From contig JAJEKV010000078.1 of NCBI GenBank assembly GCA_021234155.1, positions 560,001-624,000 of the forward strand: DNA of 64,000 nt, written 5' to 3'. The stretch comes from Isoetes taiwanensis. Taxonomy: Eukaryota > Streptophyta > Lycopodiopsida > Isoetales > Isoetaceae. The translations under genes were made by a program, and so were the position numbers. The notes under the pieces were generated by a model. That model did no database searches. It had not been told where the DNA came from and saw only the letters and a program-made list of their open reading frames with translations. Shown here piece after piece: positions 48,656 to 60,046 of this stretch; within the stretch, counting starts at the first letter, position 1, and each line of letters starts with the position of its first letter.

Positions 48656-48826
48656 ATTATGCACCACACACACAAAAAAAGGGCTTTTGTTGTGAGCCAT
48701 TGGTTGTTGACCATTATGCACCACATGCACAAAAAGAGGGCTTTTGTTGTGAGCCATTGGTTGTTGACCATTATGCACCATACGCACAAAAAAAGGGCTT
48801 TTGTTGTGAGCCATTGGTTGTTGACC
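48656..48826. repeat. 57-bp tandem repeat, three units
   Basis: Units start at 48656, 48713 and 48770, followed by a partial fourth. They differ by a few bases. Because 57 is divisible by three, every frame repeats (for example GFCCEPLVVDHYAP). There is no spacer structure, so it is a minisatellite rather than an array of conserved repeats and unique spacers. The interval 47989-49440 has no supported gene. Confidence 0.93.
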
Positions 48827-49458
48827 ATTGGAAAAAAAAGGGCTAAAATCAATGGCTCAGAAATGGTGCACTCTAGATGTACGCATTAGTACATCCATTT
48901 GAATACATCACGAAATCATAGGAAAACCTTAGTGAAAAGCGTACAAAAACACAAAGAAAACCCCCTGTTATTATGCTACATATTCTAGGTACATGCTGGA
49001 ATATACCTAAGATATGCTGGTGACTGCTCTAAACCTATTGTTCCATGTAAACTGGCAGTCACCTGCATTCTGGATCGCGGATGTTTCAACCAGGTAACTG
49101 GCAAGGCAGACCGAAGCTCCAATTTGATGCAACTGCAGCGAAACAATATGCTGGGCCTGTGCTTACGGAAAGCATGACATAGCTCACACAGTTGTGGCTC
49201 CAAGTGAAGCTCCTTCGTCTGCTCCCAACTCTAGTATCACACATACTCCACCAAATGCTCCATAGATCCAGTCTATTCCTATGATCCACTTTTAAGTGAT
49301 TTGTATTTTCAAAATCTTAGTATTGAAGATTCAAGAATATAGTGACAATCCACAAAACTGGCAGCAGGGCACTGGTATTACATTGCCTCCTGTAATTGCA
49401 ATGCAACAACCACCTAATCCTCCATTTCTTCCAATACTAATCTAGTTAAGGCACAACC

Positions 49459-49745
49459 TACCACTGGAGGATCAGGAGGAGGTGGTGCTTTTGGAACTAG
49501 AGATGCTTGGGGAGGTGCAAACCTTGGGAAAATTCTGTCAACTCCAAGGCAGATATGTGATGCTCTTGATAACGTTTGTCATAGGTCAAGAACGGGAAAA
49601 AAAGGCAAATATATCTTTATTCAACTTATCACGTTCTTTTTCAGAGATAAGGTCTTATCTGCTCTTGATATCATTACAGGTTTTGCCTATTGCAGTTTAT
49701 AATCATCAGAGAAGAATGTATTTTGAATCATTATGCAAAGAAGGC
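49459..49745 (+). pseudogene. clpX-like: ClpX fragment A (two exons with intron)
   Basis: The first block reads GGSGGGGAFGTRDAWGG, NLGKILSTPRQICDALD and, one base out of frame, FVIGQEREKK. After about 70 bp ending CATTACAG, a second block reads VLPIAVYNHQRRMYFESLCK. Plant mitochondrial ClpX has the same series: a Gly-rich linker, PTPKEIC..LDKFVIGQ..AKKVLSVAVYNHYKRIY. ClpX unfolds substrates for the ClpP protease. The intron-like gap is kept, so this is a DNA-level copy and not a retrocopy. The frameshift and the absence of the Walker region make it a dead fragment. Confidence 0.87.
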
Positions 49746-51890
49746 TTTAAAGGAGAGGGGTGGGTCACCATCTTTCTTAATGGGAATGAATTTTGTTTGC
49801 TAGGCCATGTCTTTTTTTGTGCTTATGTACTTCCAGGTGTGAAATCAACTACATACATAGTGATATTCAAATAAATGTATCAAACTACTCATGTACAGCC
49901 TTCTGCTTACTGGCTATCTAGTACAGTTTCCTTGACAGTCCCAATTGACAACATGTTCATTGGCATCAAACATGTTAAGCTTTGGCGAATAGCCTTCATA
50001 TTGCAATCTATAGCACCAAAATGGAATGTAACACAAGGAATTTCATATCTATTGTAATTGTTTTTTTTTATCACTCTTTGAGGTGTCTTCCATTTAATCT
50101 TTCTCACTCATTTTGATTTAAGTTACATAGCTCATTTTAATTTGGTGAACTTTCAAGGAAAAAGATCTTGTTTATCATTTGCTATTTCTTTTTTTGCATA
50201 AGGGAGAAGGATCTGGTTCATCACGTCATGCAATTAGCTTGTAGATCCATTTAGTTATAGAGAACAAATTATTGTCCACTCCCTTATGTTTGAGTTAACT
50301 GTTTTCTACATGTTTATCTTAGAAAAGAGGATGTTTTGCTCAAGGCACATGGACCATGAAAAGAATCATAGTGGCTTTGTTTAATTTAGTCTTAATATAC
50401 CATGTCACCTTTGTGTTATTCTGATTTAGGATGTTCCTCATCTGCTAGCATTCTTGAACGTAAGTTGGATATCTGATATTTCAGATTGTCTTGCAAATAC
50501 GGTGTATGGCTAGTTTCTAATTGGAAGCAAAGGGGAATGTTTGTCACTTGTATATGGGTTGCACAACTCCTTTCGTTTTCAGCATTTGTCTTTGTTCCAA
50601 AGTTTTATATGGAAACTTTGGTAAGAATATATGCCTTAATTATTTCCAGCATTGCCTTTTCTGAATTTGAGATTCTTTAATATTTCCATATGCGCTTTCA
50701 AAATGCAAATTATTTGACGTATATGAATTATTTTCCCTACAGATATTTCATGCATAATTGATAATAGATCTGATGGGTTACAGGTGGATAGTTTTCATGT
50801 ATTGTGCAGGAATGACTTACCCTATGTCGCTCCATCTATGTTGTTGCAAGGAGGATTGTGTTCCCTTGCACGTGTTTATAAGCTTCATTGTTCTTGAATA
50901 TTTGGATGCAAAGGTTTTGCTTCCCAAGAAGAGTGTTGCAGTTGCTGATAAATCTGTGAGGGCTATGAAAGATGGGCTTCTAGAAATATCGTGACATAGT
51001 TGTGCACTATATTTAATAGGTATGAATGAGTGGTGTAAACTGGTTAATGCTGGGGCAGAAACAGACCTGAAAGTTCAGAAGAAGACGTGCAATGTTAGCA
51101 GACTTAGTTATTCATAGCCATAGGGCTTGAACATGAACTTGCTCTATGTTGTGATGAGTCCTTAAATTACTCGTGGCTAAAGATTAATGCTTTATGGCAT
51201 AATGAGCTAGGTTGCTGAATAGGTGTTTTTGAAGGCATTTTGCATGCAGCTATGAATTGGTACAATATATGTTTCAGTAATGGGAACTGCTGATATAGGC
51301 TTTGCAAACATAACTGCTATTTGTTATTGAACTTAAGGATACATTTGTGTTGTAGCTAGATATGCCCTTAAACTTAATTCCTAGCCTACATTGGCATTCG
51401 TCTTATGGACCCTACATGGTCAGGATCTCATGCTACGAAAAGCCCAATCTGCCATTACGACGATCTCTTAAAATTGGATGACATGTCATGATTTCGTTTA
51501 TTTTTACTCTTTATTAATCCCATTAGTATTATCTTCATGAACTTTCAGGATCCCATAACTATTGCATGTTTATGAATGCATGTTATATGGGGAAACACTT
51601 ATTTCTTACTTGCAGTAAGTATATCTTTCCTTTCTAGTTACCAAGAGAGATACATTGAGGTATTTAACATTGTGGCAGACTTCTTTCTTTTGGGATGGGT
51701 TCTAAGCGTATTGTCTGCTTTTGGGTCCTGTTATTGATGAGCGTTTCCCTTTTTTTGGACGAGGAAGTTGATTTTAATAGTGATTCCTACTTTTTAATGT
51801 TGGGTGTTTGCTTTAAAAGTCTTACAATATGCTGTAACACGATGACATCCAATGCATTCTCAATTTTCTTAAAAGTATGTGCCTAATCAA
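49746..51890. other. Mosaic interval with unassigned coding-like pieces
   Basis: Coding-like plus-strand pieces at 50486-50680 (hydrophobic, WLVSNWKQRGMFVTCIWVAQ) and 50758-50994 (VLLPKKSVAVADKSVRAMKD) are not recognised. They sit between two ClpX fragments and may be further captured gene pieces. Confidence 0.35.
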
Positions 51891-51909
51891 GAGATGTAGA
51901 ATATGGCAA

Positions 51910-52045
51910 AATGTGCATTACATATATGCCTTGGAGTTGGCAGATCTTTCCCAAGGTTTGCACCTCCCCAAGCATCTCTAGTTCCAAAAGCACCACCTCC
52001 TCCTGTTCCTCTATTGGTAAGGGATGAAGGAGCTTCACTAGGAAT
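51910..52045 (-). pseudogene. clpX-like: ClpX fragment B (minus strand)
   Basis: The minus strand reads SSLTNRGTGGGGAFGTRDAW and then NLGKDLPTPRHIC. About 90 bp are almost identical to fragment A at 49470-49560 but in opposite orientation, so the two form a diverged inverted pair. Just upstream on this strand (52190-52046) is an unassigned open piece containing SVPIVMSGPQPSFLPKIRVR. Confidence 0.85.
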
Positions 52046-52249
52046 TGTAGACTGATAAGTAAATGGATTTCCTTCAAGACGAACTCGGATCTTAGGAAGA
52101 AAACTTGGTTGAGGACCTGACATCACTATTGGGACAGAAAGAAGCTTTGCAATTGTAAGGGCACCAAATACCTACAAAACTAGATACAAATTAGCCTATG
52201 CCATAAACATGCAAAGACAGAAATCCCAAAACTCCCGGAGATGATGCGT

Positions 52250-52398
52250 GGATGATATACAATATCCCAGTAATGCAACCAAGTGCATGTGCCTTACCAT
52301 ACTTAAGACAACAATTTCTGCTTGGAACTCACTTGAAACTTTGTTGCTCACCACTGCAGAATCCATCCTCTTTACTACAATATTAGTTCCATCATCCA
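52250..52398 (-). pseudogene. TMK-like: TMK receptor kinase fragment, N-lobe part 2
   Basis: The minus strand reads DDGTNIVVKRMDSAVVSNKV, then SEFQAEIVVLSMVRHMHLVA and LLGYC. This is the start of the kinase N-lobe of TMK-type auxin-related leucine-rich receptor kinases (HDGTKIAVKRME...NEFQAEIAVL.KVRHRHLVALLGYC), with the catalytic Lys and alpha-C Glu kept. It begins almost exactly where the TMK piece at 60181-60330 stops, though that piece is 8 kb away on the other strand. Confidence 0.88.
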
Positions 52399-52818
52399 AG
52401 ATGAAGACGAAATGTGGAGAATTGGCCAAGTGATCCCCCCACATACAGGTTCGTTTTGGAAATTACCCAGTTTGTTGCTTATTGGTTTACATGTAGCATG
52501 GTTTAAGCTCATGGATAGGAAGAAGCGTTACATTGCACTACATCTAGTCGTGCTAGAATGGATTATTGCATGTTGAATTGGATGTACTTAGACCTGGAAG
52601 AATTCCCAAACAAGTGTATTTAAACCTGGAGAAAACAAGGTCTACTACATTAGGTAATAATTTTACACAAAGATGTGAGGATCTGCCAATTTTCTTCAAT
52701 ACTGATTTGAAAGAGAAGAGATTGTTGTATCCATCACCTTCAGCTGCAAGTCAATCCCATGCTCATGAGAGGCCTACATCAGTACTTGTGCACCCATTTG
52801 CCCATGAAGAAGCGCAGA

Positions 52819-53430
52819 CCTATAGCTTCCATTCGCACGGGTGCTCATCGTCTCCGCACTGAGACAGGGCGTTGGACTCGGGAAGCACGGGAGGATAGGC
52901 TTTGTTAGTATTGCCATTAGGGCACAATTGAAGATGCATGTCATGCCCTCCAGATCTGCCCAGTGTTTGCCTATATACGACCGCGGTATGTGTTACACAC
53001 TAGCACCTCTAGTGATAACCAACACACCAAAAGGGCGGATCCTTCAAGGAAATCGTTATCCAATGGGCCCCAACCTTTCCAGGCTTTATCCCATACCCCA
53101 TAGACCATATCAATTCCTCCCCTCCTCAAGATGCTTGCCCTCAAGCATGTGGAATACACCAATGTTGCCACGAGGAATTGAACCTTGGCTCTGATACCAA
53201 ATGTTACACACTAGCACCTCTAGTGATAACCAACACACCAAAAGGGCGGATCCTTCAAGGAAATCGTTATCCAATGGGCCCCAACCTTTCCAGGCTTTAT
53301 CCCATACCCCATAGACCATATCAGTATGTTCGGTTAGTTGACCAGCCGCTGCATGAGTTATTGAATACGGCGTCCGTGGGCTTGTTAGGGTCATACCTCC
53401 AAGAGGTTATGGATACACGGACTCGATTGT
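52819..53430 (+). mobile_element. Non-LTR retrotransposon tail relic, split by a TRIM
   Basis: The plus strand reads GAHRLRTETGRWTREAREDR, then GTIEDACHALQICPVFAYIR, and resumes after the TRIM with VRLVDQPLHELLNTASVGLL. The pattern LR.ETGRW...REDR.C..C....EDE.H.LF.CP.Y..R is the zinc-finger-like tail of a group of non-LTR retrotransposon polyproteins. Two stops interrupt it. Removing the TRIM and one copy of GTATG restores a continuous frame across the junction. Confidence 0.75.
52986..53328 (-). mobile_element. TRIM: 333-bp miniature LTR retrotransposon
   Basis: Two identical 122-bp direct repeats (52991-53112 and 53202-53323) start TG and end CA on the minus strand. The internal part is only 89 bp. 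It has a primer-binding site (TTGGTATCAGAGCC on the minus strand, ending 53187) next to the upstream LTR, and a purine tract (GAGGAGGGGAGGAAT, 53127-53113) before the downstream LTR. The 5-bp target duplication GTATG lies at 52986-52990 and 53324-53328. No coding capacity is present, so it must move using another element's proteins. Identical LTRs mean a recent insertion. Confidence 0.97.
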
Positions 53431-53595
53431 GTCCTCCGGGACAGTATTGAATTGTCCTATACAATTGTACAGTATGCCAGCATACTTACGAAAACCCTTC
53501 GGGGCGTGGGTTTTTTAATCCTGACAGTAATATGCTTCTTGCTCTCTTTTTGTTTGGGTCCCATAGGCCAATTGGTCTCCGTAGACGATAAAAGT

Positions 53596-53668
53596 ATATT
53601 CTATTCTATTCTATTCTATTCTATTCTATTCTATTCTATTCTATTCTATTCTATTCTATTCTATTCTA
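53596..53668. repeat. (TTCTA)14 microsatellite
   Basis: About fourteen uninterrupted pentanucleotide units. Confidence 0.97.
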
Positions 53669-53969
53669 ACAGCACAACCCATCCCTTTTTAGAATCAAAA
53701 TCCTGAATACAAGTCTGAGTGACAAAGTAAGGCCACGCAATAATAAATTTCATTGCGGCCTATTTATGTACTGTACAATATTATTGTCAGTTCCAGTCGC
53801 TATGATGGTGTTTAGCATGTTTCAGTATCCATAGAATTTCAAGGTAGGTGGCATTGCTGAAAGAATCATATCTCGCAATCGGGTCTTCTAAGCTACATCC
53901 TATGTTGCTAACTAACAATCTTCATTTATCTTCTTTCTTATTTTGAGATGGCTTTGATTGTCGTGCCAC

Positions 53970-54002
53970 GGAACGCCGCATGTAACGCCGCATGCGGCGT
54001 TC
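53970..54002. repeat. GC-rich palindrome pair
   Basis: AACGCCGCATGCGGCGTT at 53984-54001 is a perfect 18-bp palindrome. GGAACGCCGCATG at 53970-53982 can alternatively pair with CATGCGGCGTTCC ending at 54003. A partial copy (CCGCATGCGGTG) follows at about 54009-54020. It stands out from the AT-rich surroundings. No function is assigned. Confidence 0.85.
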
Positions 54003-54650
54003 CTTCTCCCGCATGCGGTGTTTCCTTGCCGCTCTATTCAAACGAAGTTCAAAAGTTTTTAGGAAGCGTTTTTGTTTTTTACGAGAGGGAAGCGGATCTT
54101 ATGCGTTATAAAGCTCGTGGCAGTGCATTCGTCTGCCCTTACACTCTAGATAATGAAATGTAGAGGCGATTATTAGCTTGGCTCATCAAACATACGTTAG
54201 TTCATAGTTCCTTGCGTTTTCTGCAGTGGATTGGGAATTTTTGGAGTACCTGCATGGAAATGCAAACTTAGGTAGAAGGTCAAGCGTTCACATTTCGTTT
54301 TGAAGTAGCTAAGAAGCTGGTGCAGGGCTCGATCATGAGCTTCGAAACGAGCATTGTTCCCTTTTACTATGCAGGTTTCAAGGTTCTAACTGGTTACATC
54401 GGAATTTCGAATCCATTAAGGCTATGTAAGAGCAAGTTACACCAGTTTCTCTCTGATTGGCTTGCCATTGAGTGCAGGAAAGGATGAAACGGCAAAACCT
54501 AGGATTTTGTAGTAAAGTGCAGAGTATTATTTTCAGTAATGAGCTCGGATCATTTCCAATATTGTCTGGTAAGCTATTCATTGTTCTGCTATCGAGAACT
54601 TCTGAAGCGCCAGAACCCTACTGATTATACTGGTCGCAATTTTATGTGCA

Positions 54651-57600
54651 GTAACCACTTCTATGAATGCTGCATACCAGGGTAGCCCTTAAGCCCAAAT
54701 TTTTATAGAGGTGATTTAGAATGTGAGGTGAATCTTAGCTTTTTTCAATTAGTTATGTTGGCGATTTTGTTTCGGGCTTCAATTTGAGTTGTAGCAACCT
54801 TGGCGAATCTTTCATCCATCAAGTGATGGAATATATACTTTTTTCTCAAGTAAAATTTGGGTCTACAATATATATTTGTTATGTCCGTATACAGTTGTAA
54901 GCGTAATGCTCACATAATGAATATACATGTTACCAGACATTGGCATATGATTGTAAATCTCAATAGCTCCACACTAAGGGCAAAACAACAACAAGTACAC
55001 AAACTTAGCTGAGGCATGATTGCATATTATGGTGGGCAAGCACAAACCAATTTGATTTCAGTCGTCTTTTTAAGATTGGATAAACAACAAACCAAAAGCA
55101 AAAATACTCCAGGATTGCATACCTGGATGTTGGAACCGGATCATGAAATCCATATAACATGCATTGTTTTTTCCCTTTCCTTTTTTTTTTTCTTGGAGGT
55201 AAATGGCAATTCTAAAAAACTCACCAAGAATAGAATTCGTATTAATTTTACATGATTTTTGGGGGTTAAGGGGCGATTTTAGAATAATTACCAAGAATAA
55301 AATTCACATGGGGGCGAATCCAAGAATCCATCATTTAGTGATGTAGGCTAACTTATGAGTGGAGGGTGAAAATTCCATAGACAAGGTGGCGATATTTTAT
55401 TGGCACCACTCCTAATTGATCCTACTCAACAATAGTGAAAAAAAAATGCAAATGTCCAAAAAAATAGCCTTTTGGCGATATTTCGAGCTTAAGGGCTACC
55501 CTGCTGCATACTCCATGCCGAGGATGCTAAACGTGTTGGTTGCAAATCTCCTCTAACAAAGAACAAGCTAACTGCTGGTTGCGGATTACATCTGCCAAAA
55601 ATAAGCTGTATATGTTAGATTAGTATCAGAGTCTCTTCATGTAGAAAACGAAAATCTTGGATATGTTGGAAGGCTCTTGGTATTGAAGTTGAACGGGTAC
55701 ATCCAGTTTCTATCACGCACAAAGATCATTCTATGAATGTTGCAAGGGAAAAAGCTACATCTGATTAAGTTGTAAGTATTCTATGCTGGTTTTGTTTTTG
55801 CGTCCTTTTATTAAATTTATCAGCCAATTTGTAGAAGCTATTTTATTACAGCAAAAATCAACAAAATCATTTTGTGAATGTTGCAAGGAAAAGAGCTACA
55901 TCTGGTTAAGTTGTAAGTATTCCCTGCTGGTTTTGTTGTTCCGTCCTTTTGTTAAATTTATCAGATAATTTGTGGAAGCTATCTTATAGGACAAGATGAT
56001 CTCTTATTATCAGGTAATGGAAGTCCTACGCGCATAAGAGAAACAATAACAAATAGTGAACCTGGAGCCGTAACTGGCAATGCCAATGGTGTAGTTGATT
56101 GTGCACCTTCAAACTCCTCTTTTTCAAGTGACATATCATCATACAGCAACTCTCCAGGTCTAGCACAGTTTGTAGTTCTCTATGTTGTTTTCAACTTTGC
56201 CATCACTCTATCCTAAAGCCATAGACATTAGAAAAGAACAAGGAATCTACTAATGCCCCAAAATGACAGACAAAGATTTGGCGTATTAACACAATTCAAG
56301 CTGATTCTTTTCTATGTAGCGGTGAGTTTTTACTTGGTATTTTCTCAAAGCTTTTGTTTTGCATGCATAGGCTTTACCTGGAATTCTGCAGTACCTAACA
56401 AACATGTCCCAAGGATTTTCAAGCAATATCTTTGGAGTAGTGCGGTCTACCATTATCAGTGGGAGTGCTTTCTCTATACCCTGTTTGCCTGCCCTTGGTT
56501 GCAGAGCATGCAATGGCTCTTAGTGTTGCTCTTATGCTTATGATTTCAGAGATACTCTGTGTTGTATTTGATATTCTTCATGTGTTGCAAGTTAGGGTCC
56601 GGTAACCACTTCTATGATGCTTCATACTCCATGCCGAGGATGCTAAACGTGTTGGTTGCAAATCTCCTCTAACAAAGAACAAGCTAACTGCTGGTTGCGG
56701 ATTACATCTGCCAAAAATAAGATGTATATGTTAGATTAGTATCAGAGTCTCTTCATGTAGAAAACGAAAATCTTGGATATGTTGGAAGGCTCTTGGTATT
56801 GAAGTTGAACGGGTACATCCAGTTTCTATCACGCACAAAGATCATTCTATGAATGTTGCAAGGGAAAAAGCTACATCTGATTAAGTTGTAAGTATTCTAT
56901 GCTGGTTTTGTTTTTGCGTCCTTTTATTAAATTTATCAGCCAATTTGTAGAAGCTATTTTATTACAGCAAAAATCAACAAAATCATTTTGTGAATGTTGC
57001 AAGGAAGAGAGCTACATCTGGTTAAGTTGTAAGTATTCCCTGCTGGTTTTGTTGTTCCGTCCTTTTGTTAAATTTATCAGATAATTTGTGGAAGCTATCT
57101 TATAGGACAAGATGATCTCTTATTATCAGGTAATGGAAGTCCTACGCGCATAAGAGAAACAATAACAAATAGTGAACCTGGAGCCGTAACTGGCAATGCC
57201 AATGGTGTAGTTGATTGTGCACCTTCAAACTCCTCTTTTTCAAGTGACATATCATCATACAGCAACTCTCCAGGTCTAGCACAGTTTGTAGTTCTCTATG
57301 TTGTTTTCAACTTTGCCATCACTCTATCCTAAAGCCATAGACATTAGAAAAGAACAAGGAATCTACTAATGCCCCAAAATGACAGACAAAGATTTGGCGC
57401 ATTAACACAATTCAAGCTGATTCTTTTCTATGTAGCGGTGAGTTTTTACTTGGTATTTTCTCAAAGCTTTTGTTTTGCATGCATAGGCTTTACCTGGAAT
57501 TCTGCAGTACCTAACAAACATGTCCCAAGGGTTTTCAAGCAATATCTTTGCAGTAGTGCGGTCTACCATTATCAGTGGGAGTGCTTTCTCTCATACCCTG

Positions 57601-57717
57601 TTTGCCTGCCCTTGGTTGCAGAGCATGCAATGGCTCTTAGTGTTGCTCTTATGCTTATGATTTCGGAGATACTCTGTGTTGTATTTGATATTCTTCATGT
57701 GTTGCAAGTTAGGGTCC
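54651..57717. repeat. Tandem duplication of a 1.12-kb unit
   Basis: Unit 1 (54651-56601, including the hAT insertion) and unit 2 (56602 to about 57717) are about 99% identical over the shared 1.1 kb. I saw about ten differences by eye. Each unit contains the same unassigned coding-like pieces: one with SGNGSPTRIRETITNSEPG at about 56000 and 57117, and one with SQGFSSNIFGVVRSTISG and a hydrophobic end at about 56370 and 57487. These look like exons of an unknown gene with small intron-like gaps, not a whole gene. Confidence 0.93.
54678..55503. mobile_element. Non-autonomous hAT transposon, 826 bp
   Basis: Perfect 17-bp terminal inverted repeats CAGGGTAGCCCTTAAGC sit at 54678-54694 and, inverted, at 55487-55503. 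The 8-bp direct repeats CTGCATAC at 54670-54677 and 55504-55511 flank them. CAGGG termini and 8-bp duplications define the hAT superfamily. No transposase fragment is seen. The partner tandem copy near 56617-56630 keeps the empty site (CTTCATACTCC), which confirms the boundaries. Confidence 0.95.
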
Positions 57718-59281
57718 ACTCCCATAGTCCAGTGCTCTAAGGTACATCCATCTATCTATATTTATTATTTTTTCAGTGCATGTACATGGAAAGTTGAATG
57801 TCTCCTTACATTTTTCTTAAGTATCTTTGACCATGAAGGTACATAGATCTGCTGCTACAGTACAGAATCAATGCTACTGAGATGGGTGATTGACCATTAC
57901 ATGAATAATGTTATGGACATAAGGAGGATGTTGCTATGCTAGGTAGAGTGTTATTTAGGTCGCATTGCTTTTGCTATTTGAGCTATTTCCTAAGGTCACT
58001 TTTTTTACTGCCTGTTAGGTGTTGTAGGGTTTTGAAATCTCAATTTTTATCTTTTCGCCTTAATCTTCATCTTGCGTTCTATACTAGGTTTGGAAGCAAG
58101 AATTGTCGCAACAGCTTCACTATGTCACTGGACATGTAGCTAACATTTTTATATGATCACATATTCTTAACTTTTGGATATTATGTTATTTTAAATTCTT
58201 AGATTTCACATTTTTGGCTCTTAACCTGAGGGCTGATGTGCTCCACTCCGTAGAAACATTTATCTGATCATTAAATTTAGCTATTGCATTTATTCTTCTC
58301 TTCATGATTGGATAACAAAGCATAAAAGGTAGTTCCTTTGACGCAACGCAGTATATATATGAAGCGGATGCACAATGGATGTGATCCTTGATTGAGAAAG
58401 GTATTTGCAATATTAAAGCTGTTTGTTTGCCTGAGCCATGCCAGATCTATTTCTTGATGTAGACCGACTATATTTGCAAAGGGCTCAAGTAGTCCACGTT
58501 TTTATTAGTTGTTTAAAGCTCAAAACAAGATTGACTATGATGGATTTGGCAAACAAAGTGCACATTTGTATTTTCTCTTGATACAAGAAGCAAGCTTTTG
58601 CTGGAATTGGAATGGTCTAAGAATGGAATACTTATACAGATTCTTAGGCTGTTGATCTTGCAAAGTCCATGCCCTCCTTGATGTCTCCTGGAAAATATTG
58701 CATGTTTTCCATGTCCCAATAAGAGCTATAGAAAGAACAATGAACTTATTGGAAAGATCTCTGCCTCTGATTTGGGGTTGTGTTTTTGAAAAGTTTGTTG
58801 CACATTATTCTTGGGATATTCGATGCATATTTTGCAACTTGCATGGTCTGAATGTTATCCGGTTATCTCGAACCACACATCTATAATGAATCACTTTAAA
58901 TCTTGCATGCATAGGAGCTTATAGGGTACCACATTTATTCCAAGTAAAGTTATTTCTTTTCAAGTTGAGTCAATTCTAAAGGGGTCATTATTTCACTACC
59001 ACTCCAATTGCAATTGTGCTGATTACATATTGGATGTACCATCTTCCACAAAATCTTGAAGCCTTATAAGTCCACAAAATCTTAAAGCATTATAAGCACC
59101 AACTAAACACAATAAACACCTAAGGTGTATGCAAATCATGCCATCTATCTCCATTCTATTCCATCCAACACATTTCGTTATTCCTACATATTCCACATGA
59201 GCATGGCTAATGCCCAACCGTTTTAAACGTAACCTTCCTAAACCTAAAAATCGTCACACTTTGGACTCCATTATATCTAAG
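57718..59281. other. Interval with no supported gene
   Basis: Short frames only. The 5' end of the Helitron that ends at 59481 may lie in this interval or further left, but its TC start cannot be recognised by eye. Confidence 0.4.
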
Positions 59282-59481
59282 GCACAATGACATTTATAAA
59301 TCTTTTAATCCACCTACAAATACCATTATGTGTATCCAGTCCACATGTCCACGACTAATGCCCGGCATCACCATGCACAATGACATTTATAACTCTTTTA
59401 ATCCACCTACAAATACCATTATGTGTATCCAGTCCGCACATCCACGACTAATGCCCGGCATCGCCGGGCACACGTTTCTAG
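59282..59481 (+). mobile_element. Helitron 3' terminus with duplicated end
   Basis: At 59452-59470, TGCCCGGC-ATC-GCCGGGCA forms an 8-bp GC-rich hairpin. It is followed by seven bases and CTAG at 59478-59481, then a T. This is the classic Helitron 3' end (hairpin, short spacer, CTRR, inserted before T). The preceding 93 bp are a tandem duplication: units start at 59282 and 59375, and the first unit has a decayed hairpin (GCCCGGCATCACCATGC). The 5' end is not located. Confidence 0.82.
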
Positions 59482-59845
59482 TTTGATTGGGTTCGTTATG
59501 TATGGACTTAGTGTAACGGCTCCATTTGCATTTTTAGTTTGAGTTTAGCTGTCCTTTGTAATGCTCATTAGTTTATTTTACTGAAGTACCATGCAACATA
59601 GGATTATCATATCAGAAGGGCCAATGAATGAGAATAGAACATTCAACCTTTTTCGGTCTCTAGAGCTATATGATGATAGTTTTCTTTTGTATTATGTTAG
59701 TTCCACATGTAATTTCTACTGACAACAAGAAACTTGAGGCCCATCACACAGTTCTGACAGAGAATTTGCAAACGATGTCTTATTTATTTGTACATCTGCT
59801 TTCATTGTTTATGAGCATTTTGAAGACTGGTTCTTATGATAACAG

Positions 59846-60046
59846 GAACACATTGGAGGAATATAGAAAAACAATTCTGCAACTTTCCACAAAGTTGCTG
59901 GCTTTTATTTCTAATAGTCTTGGTTTAGATGCAGAATACATCAAGGATGCAGTTGGAGAGCCATTTCAGAACATTGTTATGAACTATTATCCACCTTGTC
60001 CCCAACCAGATCTCATGCTAGGTTTACAGTCACATTCTGATTTTGA
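59846..60046 (+). pseudogene. 2-oxoglutarate/Fe(II) dioxygenase exon fragment
   Basis: After an AACAG acceptor-like sequence the frame reads NTLEEYRKTILQLSTKLLAF, then SLGLDAEYIKDAVGEPFQ, YYPPCPQPDLMLGLQSHSD. This is the middle of plant DOXC-class 2OG dioxygenases (RVNYYPPCPQPELTLGL..HSD), and HxD supplies two of the iron ligands. It stops right after HSD and runs into ClpX intron sequence, so it is a captured exon and not a gene. Confidence 0.88.

Noticed and set aside
48656-48826. CRISPR-like array
   Set aside because: Units are contiguous 57-bp tandem repeats with no unique spacers, in a plant nuclear sequence.
53173-53200. tRNA gene-like end (TTGGTATCAGAGCC with GGTTCAATTCC)
   Set aside because: It lies between two identical LTRs at the primer-site position. 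It is the TRIM primer-binding site, with no cloverleaf upstream.
52991-53323. Cassandra-type TRIM with 5S rRNA in its LTR
   Set aside because: The 122-bp LTR contains no recognisable 5S promoter boxes.
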